Below, one piece after another: positions 10,747 to 20,999 of a stretch of 64,000 nucleotides of DNA. The position numbers were made by a program, and so were the translations under genes. Below the pieces are notes generated by a model. That model saw only the letters and a program-made list of their open reading frames with translations, made no database searches and had not been told where the DNA came from. Location: assembly GCA_029964075.1 (NCBI GenBank), contig CM057142.1:26104392-26168391 (forward strand). Direction: 5' to 3'. How positions within the stretch are numbered: position 1 is the stretch's first letter; every line of letters starts with the position of its first letter. The stretch is from Patiria pectinifera. Its lineage: Eukaryota; Echinodermata; Asteroidea; Valvatida; Asterinidae.

Positions 10747-10887
10747 TTGTGTCCGATCTCGTGTGCGGTAGTGCTAGTGGCATCCAATCCAATGAATTCA
10801 CTGAGTGATGTACCATACCGGCCACACTCCCCAACGTACGCTATGCCCAGTAAACCGTCACCATCCGTCGAACTTGTAATGTCTACT
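10747..10887 (-). CDS. Metalloprotease exon 7: first half of zinc motif
   Basis: A pyrimidine-rich acceptor ending AAACAG (10890-10888) and a GTGAGT donor (10746-10741) bound 141 nt. One base completes Gly from exon 6. The frame then reads VDITSSTDGDGLLGIAYVG, ECGRYGTSLSEF and TTAHEIGH, ending on AA. The GLLGIAYVG..C block and TTAHEIGH are hallmarks of M12B catalytic domains; the Glu is the general base and the two His bind zinc. Splitting the codon after HEIGH is a familiar intron position in this family (from memory). Phases match both neighbours. Confidence 0.92.
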
Positions 10888-11310
10888 CTGTTTGGGACGA
10901 AAGGAAACACAAAGCGCAAAGGGTGTGGAGTAGTTTTATCATTTCATGTAGGTATTTGGAGTCCAAAACTAAAGTCTATTTTTGAAACATCTGATCCAAA
11001 TTAAGGAATCTGTATGGTTGTTTGCTTGGTTTTTTTTTCAAAACAAGGGCCGAAATCCTTGAGTTTCACGCTTTCCACTCCACGTATTACACATAACAAG
11101 TTTCGTTTTTAGTTCTTTTCTTACTTTGAGTATTTAGAATTGTTCTTTTTTTTGTTGTTTTCTCCGTCCTGCTCTTGGAGATTCAACCCCGAGAGTGAAT
11201 CTGCTTTTTTATTTCTATTTCTAGCAAGACATTTGTTTCCACTTTTAAATACGATATCGACCAAAAAATAGTTGTGATATTCTAATTTTACTTTAGAAAT
11301 CGATTTCGAT

Positions 11311-13336
11311 TTATAGTCCAGCGGATATGTGACAAAATATCGATGAATTGTGCACTTTTGCATAAAAGCGTGAAACTTGGCACAGATGTTTATATTCATG
11401 CGAGAAAATGTTTTAGATGTGGAGCCATCGCAAATTTACCCTTTTAGGGGCGTGGCATCCATTTAAAAAAAAGGGGGGCGGGACTTGTCGTGCCCGCAGT
11501 GAAAATGGTTTTTCCCACTTGTTACAAAAGCAGGAAACTTCACAAAGACATAATTATATAGATTATTAGTGTTTTCCAGATTCGGAGCCACCACAAAAGT
11601 ACCTTTTTGGGGGCGTGGCAGCCATTAAAAGAAAAGGGGGGTTTTAATAATTATGCCCACTTTGGAAAACATTGTGCCCATATTTCATGAACGATTTTTT
11701 TTTGAACGAATCATTTGCCCACCATCGAACTTTCATAAATGACTAAACTTCACACAAACTTGGTGCAAGATAATCAATCCATATGTAGAGCCACAGCAAA
11801 CTCATCCTTTTAGAGGTGTGAGGGGCCTACTCACTGTGCCCACAATTGCAATTTTTATATTTTGTTGTTGATTTCTTATAATGTTGATTGGCCCATAACC
11901 TATATTATTGAGCATGGGTAAGTACCGGTAGGCTAACCCGTGTTATAGGGTTCAATGTGTGTACTTGCACCTATATTATCATGCACATCTAAATTCCAGA
12001 GTGATTTCATAATTACAAATACACAGCACACAATGGCAGCCCTAAACTCTAACATTTAACATTTAACGGCCATTGAAATCCTTTTTTTAGGGGGGGAGTG
12101 TATAATCCCCCTACCCGGTGCGCCGCATTGACAGCAGATTGGGTAACAACACGATGTACTCGCCTCACAAAGTGGTGGACACGTCCACTATGACTTCACA
12201 TTCAATGAATCTGTGTACCCCCACCACACAACCCCTTTTGGTCTGTCAGAAAAAAGGCAGGGGAAACAATGTATTTGGAGAAGTAACACTTGTCTTTCCA
12301 GGACTAACTGAGGCACCCCAGTTTATACCCCAATTCAGATATTGCTGCAGTTGAAAGGTTAACAGTAACTGGGTTAATATAGATGAGGCAAGAATGCATA
12401 GTGAAAGAAAACAAAGGGTTTGCCAACAGTAACTTCCAACTATAAAGGCGGCCCTACTCCAACACATTAAACAGCTATATGGGGTGGGAATAGCTTCATT
12501 CGTTTATGAGATGTGGGAACATTTTTCCCATGTTGGGCATAATGAGAACCCAATATGGCTGCCACGCCCTAAGGGTGTGTTCGCGATTACTCCACATCTG
12601 GATTTTTTCTCATGAATGTCAATGTTTATGGAAAGTTCCACTTCTCTATGAGTGTGGGAACAATATTTCCAGGGTGGGCAAAATGAAAACCCCCCCTTTT
12701 TCTTATATGGTTGCCACGCCCCTAAAAGGGTGTGTTCGAGATGGCTCCACATCTGGAATTTTTTTTCTCATGAATGTCAATGTTTGTGGAAAGTTCCATT
12801 TCTCTATGAGTGTGGGAACAATATTTCCAGGGTGGGCATGATGAAAACCCCGCCCCTTTTTTTTCTTATAAGGTTGCCACGCCCCTAAAAGAGTGTGTTC
12901 GAGATGGCTCCACATCTGGAATTTTTTTTCTCATGAATATAAACGTCTGTGGGGCGTTTTATTCGTTCATGAAATATGGGCACAATGTTTTCCAAAGTGG
13001 GCATAATAATTACCCCCCCTTTTCTTTTAATGGCTGCCACGCCCCCAAAAAGGTACTTTTTGGTGGCTCCGAATCTGGAAAACACTAATAATCTATATTA
13101 TTATGTCTTTGTGAAGTTTCCTGCTTTTGTAACCAGTGGGAAAAACCATTTTCACTGCGGGCACGACAAGTCCCGCCCCCCTTTTTTTAAATGGATGCCA
13201 CGCCCCTAAAAGGGTAAATTTGCGATGGCTCCACATCTAAAACATTTTCTCGCATGAATATAAACATCTGTGCCAAGTTTCACGCTTTTATGCAAAAGTG
13301 CACAATTTTTTCACATATCCGCTGGACTATTATTTG
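11311..13336. mobile_element. Two-kilobase repeat element: inverted arms around ~158-bp tandem units
   Basis: The left arm (about 11311-11700) and right arm (about 12950-13336) are inverted copies at high identity. They share, for example, AAGCGTGAAACTTGGCACAG at 11368 and its complement near 13273. From 12505 to about 13300 runs a tandem series with a period near 158 bp. Each unit carries GTGGGAACAATATTTCC, GCCACGCCCCTAAAAGGGTG and CCACATCTGGAA phrases. The left arm holds two such units in reverse. The middle (11700-12500) is unrelated. It lies wholly in intron 6 of the metalloprotease. No transposase is visible and the superfamily is unknown. Confidence 0.8.
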
Positions 13337-13403
13337 CGGCCCGACAATAATCCGCCTCACTCGCAGACACAGATTTACGCCAATGTTGCGCACGAATACT
13401 CAC

Positions 13404-13525
13404 CCTGTCAAGAATGCAGCGTTGTCCCAATGCTCACTGCTTGAAGACGGTTTCTTATTATCATCTTGCCAGGTCGCACATCTTTCAAGGAAGATGGCAC
13501 CATCAGAATGCATATTCAATCCACT
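13404..13525 (-). CDS. Metalloprotease exon 6: catalytic domain, HWDNAAFLTG
   Basis: A TTATTTAG acceptor and a GTGAGT donor (13403-13398) bound 122 nt in phase 0. They encode SGLNMHSDGAIFLERCATWQ followed by an acidic/serine linker and HWDNAAFLT, plus two bases (GG) completed by exon 7 to Gly. The pattern L..(F/C)..WQ.....HxDNA.LLTG is the standard central block of reprolysin catalytic domains. A Helitron 3' end lies only 20 nt upstream of the acceptor, at 13546. Confidence 0.9.
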
Positions 13526-13545
13526 CTAAATAAACCAAGACAAAA

Positions 13546-14905
13546 CTAGAGGTTCGCGTTTGTTGTTAGAAACGCAGAGTGGTCGGGTAGACAACTATTT
13601 CATTAGACATTGTCCAGTTAGTTATGATTATGTCTATTTCAGAAAAAAGGATCAATAACTTTAACATTTCCAGTACCATTTTTTTTTTACAAAAAGAATG
13701 CGTCTTTTAGGGTATGATCAATTTCAGTAAACATTTAGGTACACGTACAAGTTATTTTCGGTTTGATGACGTCATCCGTCAAAAAAGGAAAGGAATACTG
13801 ATTCAATTCAAGGACAACACTTGTTTATCATTAAGTTAAAATAACGCGGTAATGTGGAAATTAAGTGTATGTAATAATAACACCCAACTTCCGGTTTGAT
13901 GACGTCAAAGTATTTGGAAGCAAAAGGTCAATATTAACTGTATCAGATGTCATTTTGGGGGGCAAGGAACTAAGTCATGAGACAGGGATCATTATGATGG
14001 ATTTAAATTAAAAATAAAATGATCATTGTTATATTCTCCGTACAATAACTTCCGGTTCGATGACGTCATGATTATGAAATCTTGCAAATTCAATTCAAAA
14101 GATCAAACTATTTTCGACGTGTCGCTAGATGGCGCCCTTTCGTGGGATGACGTCAAAATTAAGTTTTTGTGATAGGAATTCCTCACTTAACACTTCCATA
14201 ATGTATTTGTCTGTAGTAAAATGCTTCCGTTTAGAGAAAGATTCAATTTCTATTGCACTTCCGGTAACACCGGAAGTAAAGCACCGGAAGTAAAGGTTAA
14301 GCAGTTTTGTGCCCGGGAATAAGAAATGATGCTCAAGGCACGGTCTACAACCTTACGAAAAAACGAAGACGATACTCTATTTAGTTCAAGAGATATAGGT
14401 AAAACTATTTTGTCAAAACGTGCTTTCAAATCGCTTGTAATTTGATACCTGATGACGTCATGATGACGTAACAAAATTTATAACTTCTTCGTTACATGGT
14501 ACAAGTTCACTTTAGGTTTTATGATCATACCGTAAACCGTTCGGAAGAAATTGTGCTTTCAGGCTAATATCGATTTCAGGCTAATATCTTCATTTTGATT
14601 TCACCTAACTTTGACCTTCCGGTAGAACCGGAAGTAAAGGTCAAGCGAGTTTACGTACGGAATAAAAAATGTTCATCAATTAATGGTCTATCTGATAACA
14701 AGATTGGAACATAATTTCTCATTTCGTTCATGAGTTATAGATGAAAGAAGATCGTCATTTTTATACGAAAATCGCTTGTAATTTGACACCCGATGACGTC
14801 ATAATGACGTCAGAGTAACATGCACCACTTAAGATGAGGGTCGATATATACTGAAAGTTACAAGTTCCTATCATAAACCGTTTAGGAGAAAAAAAGAAAG
14901 AAAGA
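13546..14905 (-). mobile_element. Non-autonomous Helitron, copy 1
   Basis: On the minus strand the 3' terminus reads hairpin GCGTTTCTAACAACAAACGC, six bases, then CTAG followed by a host T. This is the canonical Helitron end. The 5' end starts TC near 14905. The body (1.36 kb) carries many TGACGTCA palindromes and facing CTTCCGGT/ACCGGAAG pairs, and no Rep/helicase ORF. It abuts copy 2 head to tail and is about 80% similar to it. Confidence 0.75.
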
Positions 14906-14906
14906 A

Positions 14907-16260
14907 CTAGAGTTTCGCGTTTGTTGTTACAAACGCAGAGTGGTCGGGTAGACAACTATTTTATGAAACACTGTCCAGTTAGGTTATGAATATTTTTATA
15001 TAAGAACAAAGGATCACGAAATTAAACCCTTTCCAAGACAATCAATTATTTTTTGTTTAAAAAATGCATCTATAACGGTGTGATCAATTTTAGTAAACAT
15101 TATATGTACACATACAAGTTATTTCTTGGTTGATGACGTCATTATTCAAAAACGGGAAGTGATGTTCATTGTGAAGTAAAATAACGTATGTATTCATAAC
15201 ACCTACATCCCGCTTTGATGACGACACAGTATTTGGAAGCAAAGGTTAACATTGTAATGGATATCTTATTTGGGCTTAGATTGACATGGATCAAAAGATA
15301 TTAAATTTAAAATTTGATCGGTGTCAAATTCTCATAGAAGTAACTTCCGGTCTGATGACGTCATGAATTTGCAACCTTGCCAAGTTAAATGTGGTTAATC
15401 AAAGAAAATCAAGGGGCGATTTTGTACAATTTGAACGGATGGTTTTCAAACTAAAAAAAGCAAACACTATTTTATGTGCCGCTAGGGGGAGCCCTTTCAA
15501 AAGATGACGTCATAACATTATTTTATGTGTCTGACATTCCTCACTAAACACTTTCTTAATTTGTATGTGTGTAGTAAAATGCTTCCGCTTTTGAGTTATA
15601 TTCGGTTTTTATTGCACTTCCAGTAACACCGGAAGTAAAGGTCATGCGGTTTTGTGTGTGGGAACAGGAAATGTTTTTCACGGCATAGTCTACAACCTCA
15701 CGAAAAAACGAACACGATACTCTTTTTAGTTCAAAAAAAAAATGACGCAAACCATTTTGTCAAAATTTGCCCCTAAATCGCTTGTAATTTGATACCTGAT
15801 GATATATAACATCTTCGTAACATTGTACAAGTTCACACAAGTTTTTGTGATTGTACTGTAAACCGTTCGGAAGAAATTTCGCCTTGTTTTTATTTCAGGC
15901 TAGCGTCTTCATGTTTAATTCACCTAACTTTGACCTTCCGGTAGACCCGGAAGTAAAGGTCAAGCGAGTTAACTTACGTACACAACAAAAAATGTTAAGC
16001 AATTGCTGGTCTATCTCACTGCACAATATAAACATCATTGATTATTTAATTCAAGAGTTATAGGTGAAAGTAATTGGTCACTTTTCCACCTATAATCACT
16101 TGTAATTTGACACCCGATGACGTAATCATGACGTCAGAGTAATATGCACCACTTAGGATGAGGGTCGATATATATTGAAAGTTACAAGTTCCTTTCATAA
16201 ACCGTTTTGAAGAAAACCCGCGGAAACGTGCTGTACGGAAAAAAAAGAGAGAAAGAAAGA
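14907..16260 (-). mobile_element. Non-autonomous Helitron, copy 2
   Basis: The 3' terminus on the minus strand is hairpin GCGTTTGTAACAACAAACGC, then GAAACT and CTAG (14910-14907), with a T next. The 5' terminus is TCTTTCTTTC at 16260, preceded by A. Insertion between A and T with TC...CTAG ends is diagnostic of Helitrons. The body parallels copy 1, including the TGACGTCA and ACCGGAAGT motifs. No coding capacity. Confidence 0.78.
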
Positions 16261-16264
16261 TTAA

Positions 16265-16525
16265 TCGTAACAATAATAGAGAGTAGTCAGGTTGTGCCCG
16301 ACCACGCAAAGATTTTTGAGAACAATTCTAGACAGTGGTCGGGTTGTGCCCGACCACTCAATGAGCGGGAAAGCCCAATGTTCTGTTATCAAACAGACAT
16401 AGATCTCGCGTTTTCTTTTTCAGTCATTTTGCCCATATCATTTGTACACGTTTTTTGTTACCGGCACTTTGGGATCTGAAATCAATTCGATTGACTTTAT
16501 ACCTGGCATACACTTTAGAGCAGCA
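16265..16525. repeat. GTGGTCGGG hairpin and related repeat
   Basis: A perfect stem, GTGGTCGGG-TTGTG-CCCGACCAC, lies near 16335. It is preceded by a half copy near 16295. The sequence GAGTGGTCGGG also occurs inside both Helitron 3' ends, so this is probably debris of a related element. Confidence 0.5.
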
Positions 16526-16529
16526 GCTG

Positions 16530-16930
16530 AAGTTCTGTACCGAACAATGACATCATCGTGACGTCATCATGAGTCACGTGACGTCACATTATATGCGATT
16601 TTTCTGTTATGACTATTTTCTAGCAGAATTTGGCTAGATCTCACAGGTTGGGCTATATCTCCAAAACTGCAGGTCCGATTGGGATGAAAGTTGATATGTA
16701 CTTAGACTAGGATGTGTTACAGATGAAAATTTAAGTGACGTCACGATGACTTCATCACTTGACATGTGACGTCATATTAAAAATTGCATATTTTGAAGGC
16801 CAATATCTACAGAACTACAGGTCTGATTGTGTTGAAACTTGGTATGCACCTAAACCGGGATGTGTTATAGATGAAAATTTAAGTGACGTCACGATGACGT
16901 CATCACGTGACATGTGACGTCATATTAAAC
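16530..16930. repeat. ~150-bp tandem repeat rich in TGACGTCA
   Basis: Two clear units (from about 16672 and 16822) and a diverged third to the left share GATGAAAATTTAAGTGACGTC and a downstream GTGACATGTGACGTCAT. Each unit carries two or three CRE-like TGACGTCA palindromes. It lies within metalloprotease intron 5. Confidence 0.7.
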
Positions 16931-17054
16931 CATATTAAGCCAGAACATAAAATCTATACTGAAAGTTGAAACATTTTTGTTTTAAACAAAATCATTGGTT
17001 GTACTGGAAAGGTAAAATACTCGTGGTCTTTGTTTTGACATACAATTATTCATA

Positions 17055-17107
17055 CCTTAACTGGGCTGTGTCTAATGAAATAGCTGCGTTTGTAACTCAA
17101 CAAACGC
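17055..17107 (+). mobile_element. Inverted fragment of the same Helitron 3' end
   Basis: TAACTGGGC...GTCTAATGAAATAG..GCGTTTGTAACTCAACAAACGC matches, in reverse complement, the 3' end of copies 1 and 2 (13551-13625). It is a truncated copy in opposite orientation. The CTRR terminus is not conserved. Confidence 0.6.
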
Positions 17108-17493
17108 CTTGACCTCTTGTCTTTTATTTGTCTTTATCATTTTCTTTAAGGCATATTCAAATTATTGGCAAGAAACGAATATGTTTAAAACGTGAGCCAC
17201 AGTCAAAATAAACAACTTGTTGCAGACACTATACTTTACCTTGCAAAACTTACGTTATTGTTTTCGTTAAGTTAAAAAAATATATCAATACAAAGAAACA
17301 CACTTTCAGTCCAACGATAAATGTAGCCTGGACATGTTAGACTTGATGCAATATTAAAATAATACTTCATATGGGCTTCAGCGAATCCATTCTTCAATAT
17401 GAACTTCAACTTTAATTTGTTCCATGACTCGCTTCCATGTGAAGTCGTGAGATAACTACATGACTTGTATAGGCTTATTCGTCATAAACCTAC

Positions 17494-17580
17494 CTCAAAT
17501 GCTCCAAAGACCTTGACGTACGTCAGCCTGGGAACCAGCGCAGTTCCTCTCAGAGAACTCAATTGCAAAACATTTTTTAC
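17494..17580 (-). CDS. Metalloprotease exon 5: catalytic domain strand region
   Basis: 87 nt, phase 0 in and out, between an ATTAAG acceptor and a GTAGGT donor (17493-17488). It encodes VKNVLQLSSLRG and VPRLTYVKVFGAFE. Joined by position to exon 4 (..VNTLFNA) and exon 6 (SGLNM..), it supplies the helix and beta-strand that normally follow the N-V...Y element in M12B domains. The exon is short and its acceptor is not strong, so its 5' border is the least certain of the series. Frame and context both fit. Confidence 0.7.
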
Positions 17581-17599
17581 CTTAATTATATATCAGAAT

Positions 17600-18540
17600 G
17601 AAAAAGCAAAGAGGAAAAATCACTAAAAGAATACTTGTAAATATGCGTCTTTCATCACCAACAATGGTAGGCGCACAATGTGAACAGCCTTCTAAAAAGT
17701 AGCAAAATAAGGCAAAAATTGTGACGGCAAAATAATACTAGCAAAAAGATAATGGGGGAGTGGTCGAGCAACACCTTTTTGGTCAACTGACTGCATCTGG
17801 CCTTCAAATTCATTTTAACTCAACAAAGGCCACTATCTGTATCGCAATGTGGTATGAAAGACTAGCATAAGCTCAAGCACATGTAGGCCAATTTTCCCTT
17901 ATTTCCAATCGACCTTTTTACTTAGGCCTACCTTTTTTCTTCACAACATTTATTTGATGCTTTAGCGACACACTAGGTACAAATTGATTAATGGAAAGTG
18001 TTTTAATAATTACTCTTTTCGCCCCAATAGGGTGACTTTCCCATACACTTGTGCACAAACCTAAACTGTCACCTAACCCAAGTTTACCTTATGTTTTTTT
18101 CCACGAAATTTAGTATTTATACTAATTGGACCATGAGGAATCGATCTAGATAGTTTTCGACAGCAAAATTCCTTGTCCTAAGGGTCGTTTTCATAAAAGG
18201 GCGACAGTGAAAATGTCGCCTTAATAAGGTATATCGCCCTATTGTGGACGGAGTTTGCAAAATCTGTCGCCCTGTTACAGTAATAGTAGTAATATAGGCA
18301 CGTATAGGGTTTACTGCTTTTGTGCACTTTTTTCGTTTGAAGCAATAGCTTCAAAGTTTAGGTAGGGTGCATCCTGCTGAGGTTTTTGCTTTATATGAAT
18401 GCAGGAACAAAACATGTCTGGTAACTGGAGTCCGTTGCTAACGCACGTTTAAAGTTGCCCGCGGGCACCCTTTCAAAACATCCGTCAGGTTTAGTTTTCT
18501 TCCGAATCATTTCGCAGGGTGTTTGGTAACGGTGTTACAC
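17600..18540. other. Intron 4 sequence without recognisable element
   Basis: No ORF of note. A frame at 18100-18160 with splice-like borders was examined and does not keep phase. A small GGCGACA/TGTCGCC inverted pair lies at 18200-18275. Confidence 0.5.
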
Positions 18541-18545
18541 TGGAT

Positions 18546-18731
18546 AATGTAGTAACCAACGGATAACGTATCACCAACCGATAATGTTACATAAATTGAC
18601 TCATGGTGTGGCAACATTTACTACACTATCGGTCAATGTTTTTTTACATTATCGGTTATAGTGCTATAGCATCGGTCAATTTGTGTGTGACATTATCGGT
18701 CGGTGATACGCTATGCGTTGGTTACTACATT
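18546..18731. mobile_element. 186-bp foldback MITE
   Basis: The outer ~60 bases (AATGTAGTAACCAACGGATA and on) are an imperfect inverted repeat of the last ~60 (18670-18731). The motif ACCGATAATGT recurs in both arms. It sits 87 nt beyond the exon 4 donor in metalloprotease intron 4. No coding capacity. Confidence 0.8.
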
Positions 18732-18817
18732 CTTCTCAGTTGCAACAAACAGTCTGATGTTCGCTTTGAGCAAAGTTTCTGTCATTGATATATATCGGAT
18801 TTCATCCGAAAACTCAC

Positions 18818-18993
18818 CGCGTTGAAGAGGGTGTTAACGCACGCGGTGACTGCGCTGGTGCTCGCCCCTTTACGAACATATGTCAGTTGATCGGAAATGA
18901 ATGCCAGCTCCAGATATTTCGTTGCCTTCGTGTCAATCGGCAAGGCTTCTGGCGGCTCGTCAGCAAATGTTAACGGCAAAGATGGTGGTGGCG
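18818..18993 (-). CDS. Metalloprotease exon 4: start of catalytic domain
   Basis: A strong pyrimidine tract and CTCCTAAG acceptor (18994) and a GTGAGT donor (18817-18812) bound 176 nt. Two bases complete Thr, then 58 codons follow. They begin PPPSLPLTFADEPPEALP, a proline-rich linker after the propeptide. Next is TKYLELAFISDQLTYVRKG, the YLEL.F..D.. beta-strand that opens reprolysin domains, then VTACVNTLFNA. No clear furin RXKR site is seen in the linker. The exon ends in phase 0, matching exon 5. Confidence 0.88.
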
Positions 18994-19070
18994 CTTAGGA
19001 GAACAATTAAAAACAAACCAGTCGGGCATCAAGCTTGGAGTTTGACAAGCTGTCATAAGAAACTGACGAG

Positions 19071-20035
19071 CAGAGCTGTAACGAGTCACTGATTTGTGTG
19101 ACTCGAGTCGAGTCGAGTCATTTTAAAGAAGTGATTCGAGTCGAGTCGAGTCATTAGATCAACGAGTCGATTCGAGTCGAGTCACAGTGTGTGGTCGAGT
19201 CGAGTCGAGTCAAGTATTTAGCTCGAGTCAATTCGAGTCACAAATATTTTAACACTATATAATAAATTACAATAAAAAGCAACAAACACAAGAGAGAAAG
19301 AATACAAGGCACCAGTCTATTACGAAAATCCAAAGACATAAAGTATGCTATATGGTACCCAACCAACAGTTTCTAGCTCACGTCACAGATAAGAAGATGT
19401 GAAACTTCGGTCTTATAACTGGTTTGGCTTCGGGTCTAGATTTTGTTGTTCGCTGATCCCCGACAACGTCAAAACCTAATTGCATTATACAAAACTGTTT
19501 CTATCGTATCCATTTTGTTTTGTGAAATCGGGACATTTAGCCAACGTTCCACCAAGAGCTTAATAAGAAATCGCCCGAAACCAATGATAAAACCACGGAT
19601 TAAGAAATGCGTTTTAAGTCTGGTTCCGGGTTTAGCATTACATGCTACAGGTACAGAACCACAAGGTGGGAGTCCGCGACACGGTGTATGTTTGTTGTAT
19701 CACTATGTACGCTGTATATGAGCGTACATTATTCGCGAACATAACGTGACGTGAACAAAAACCTGGCAACGCGAACGACGCGGCGTAAGTCATTGCAAAT
19801 ATTTTTCGCAAATACGTTTTTCTTTCATTTTTGGGACTCGAGTCGTATTAGCCTTCCTCGAGTCGAGTCGAGTCATTGTGATGAGGGACTCGAGTCGAGT
19901 CGAGTCATTTGCTCGCAGTGACTCGAGTCGAGTCGAGTCATTTACCCGTCGGGACTCGAGTCGAGTCGAGTCGCCAAAAAATGTGACTCGAGTCGAACTC
20001 GAGTCGAGTCATTGACTCGAGTCATTACAACTCTG
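19071..20035. mobile_element. hAT element with CTGACGAG target duplication and GAGTC arrays
   Basis: Termini CAGAGCTGTAACGAGTC and GACTCGAGTCATTACAACTCTG are inverted. The 8-bp duplication CTGACGAG is exact at 19063-19070 and 20036-20043. Sub-terminal arrays of (GAGTC)n occupy 19095-19245 and 19845-20035 in opposite orientation. The middle has no transposase. This 965-bp element makes up three quarters of metalloprotease intron 3 (20276-18994). Confidence 0.92.
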
Positions 20036-20276
20036 CTGACGAGTCAGTTGTTAAAAATTACCAACAAAGTTAGATCAATATTGAAATTATTGTGAGCAGG
20101 TTTATATAAATGCGTAGAAATAATTGAGCCTTTGAACATTAGTTGATCATTCCAGGTTTCAGCTTCAGAATGAATGATCTGCGTCAGAAATGTGAGTTCT
20201 TTATTGTTTTGACTTACATGCGGAATTTGTTTTAAAAGTGTGATCAATAAAAACAAAGTGAAATAAATTATATTAC

Positions 20277-20430
20277 TTGCCGTCTCGCAGAATGCCCCTC
20301 TTTCCACTGGTCTGTTCCTATAGGCAACGTGCGGGTGACCGCGACCAACATCTCGCTTGACGGCATGTTTGTCATCTAGTGGCTCGATGTAAAGCTCACC
20401 ACGGCCATGGTTGCGAAATATGACCGCCAT
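20277..20430 (-). CDS. Metalloprotease exon 3: end of propeptide with cysteine-switch candidate
   Basis: It follows a CTTTTTTGCAAG acceptor in phase 0 and reads MAVIFRNHGRGELYIEPLDD, which fits the I...G..(Y/L)(Y/L)IEPL strand of M12B propeptides. GHPHVAYRNRP and ERGAFCETA follow, the latter with a lone cysteine. A GTAATA donor at 20276 leaves one base and matches exon 4's phase. The overlapping GCAAGT four bases earlier (a GC-AG donor) would break the phase. The long open frame continuing to 20044 is intron read-through. Confidence 0.82.
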
Positions 20431-20652
20431 CTTGCAAAAAAGACACCATTCAGAAAATAAAACAACCGAATAAAAGGCATGCAAACAGACCTTTGGTGTC
20501 GGCTCCAGACAAGGATTACTTTTGAAATAATTCCTTTCATTGTTTATTTGGGAAATGTCATAACTTATTCCAATCAATGATACTATAAACCCTTCTTCGA
20601 ACATTTTGGTGGCAGCTATGGGATTCACCGAAGCACTAGGCCTATGACTTAC

Positions 20653-20942
20653 CAAGCCGTAACAAACAGTTACGGATGCAAGAGAGTCCTTTTCACCGGC
20701 TATCTTCCCCGTGTAGACGCAGTCAGTCCGAAGTGGCACTTTCTGGATGCCTTCATCTGTGTAGATCTCAACCTTGAGTCCAGGGGCATAATTACTGTCG
20801 TCGTGGTCTACGATGAGGTTAAGCATCTCTCCAAAGGCTTCGACTTCCAGTTCTAAGAATGAGGCGGCAGTGGCTCCCTTGCCAACACTCCTCTTGCCTT
20901 CAGCTTCGACTACTTGTGGGTACACAATCTCATATTCCGGGG
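20653..20942 (-). CDS. Metalloprotease exon 2: M12B propeptide
   Basis: 290 nt between a TTCCTTCCTCTGTAG acceptor and a GTAAGT donor (20652-20647). Two bases complete Pro, then 96 codons. It reads PEYEIVYPQVV, then FLELEVEAFGEMLNLIV, then YAPGLKVEIYTDEG, CVYTGKIAGEKDSLASV and TVCYGL. The order (L.L...G..L.L......L.PG..V, C.Y.G.I.G...S...V..C.GL) is the diagnostic propeptide of ADAM/ADAMTS proteases. It keeps the enzyme latent and assists folding in the secretory pathway. Ends in phase 0, as exon 3 requires. Confidence 0.93.
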
Positions 20943-20999
20943 CTACAGAGGAAGGAATCTTAATTGTTATCGTCTTCAGTGCTATGACCTTCTTAGGTG

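Noticed and set aside
18100-18165. Exon candidate between protease exons 4 and 5 (SIPHGPISINTK)
   Set aside because: Requires a phase-2 predecessor; exons 4 and 5 are both phase 0 at the join and fit directly.
20044-20925. A single 293-codon minus-strand ORF as one intronless gene
   Set aside because: It contains two true exons (20653-20942 and 20277-20430) separated by an intron that happens to be open; splice signals and propeptide similarity define the real borders.
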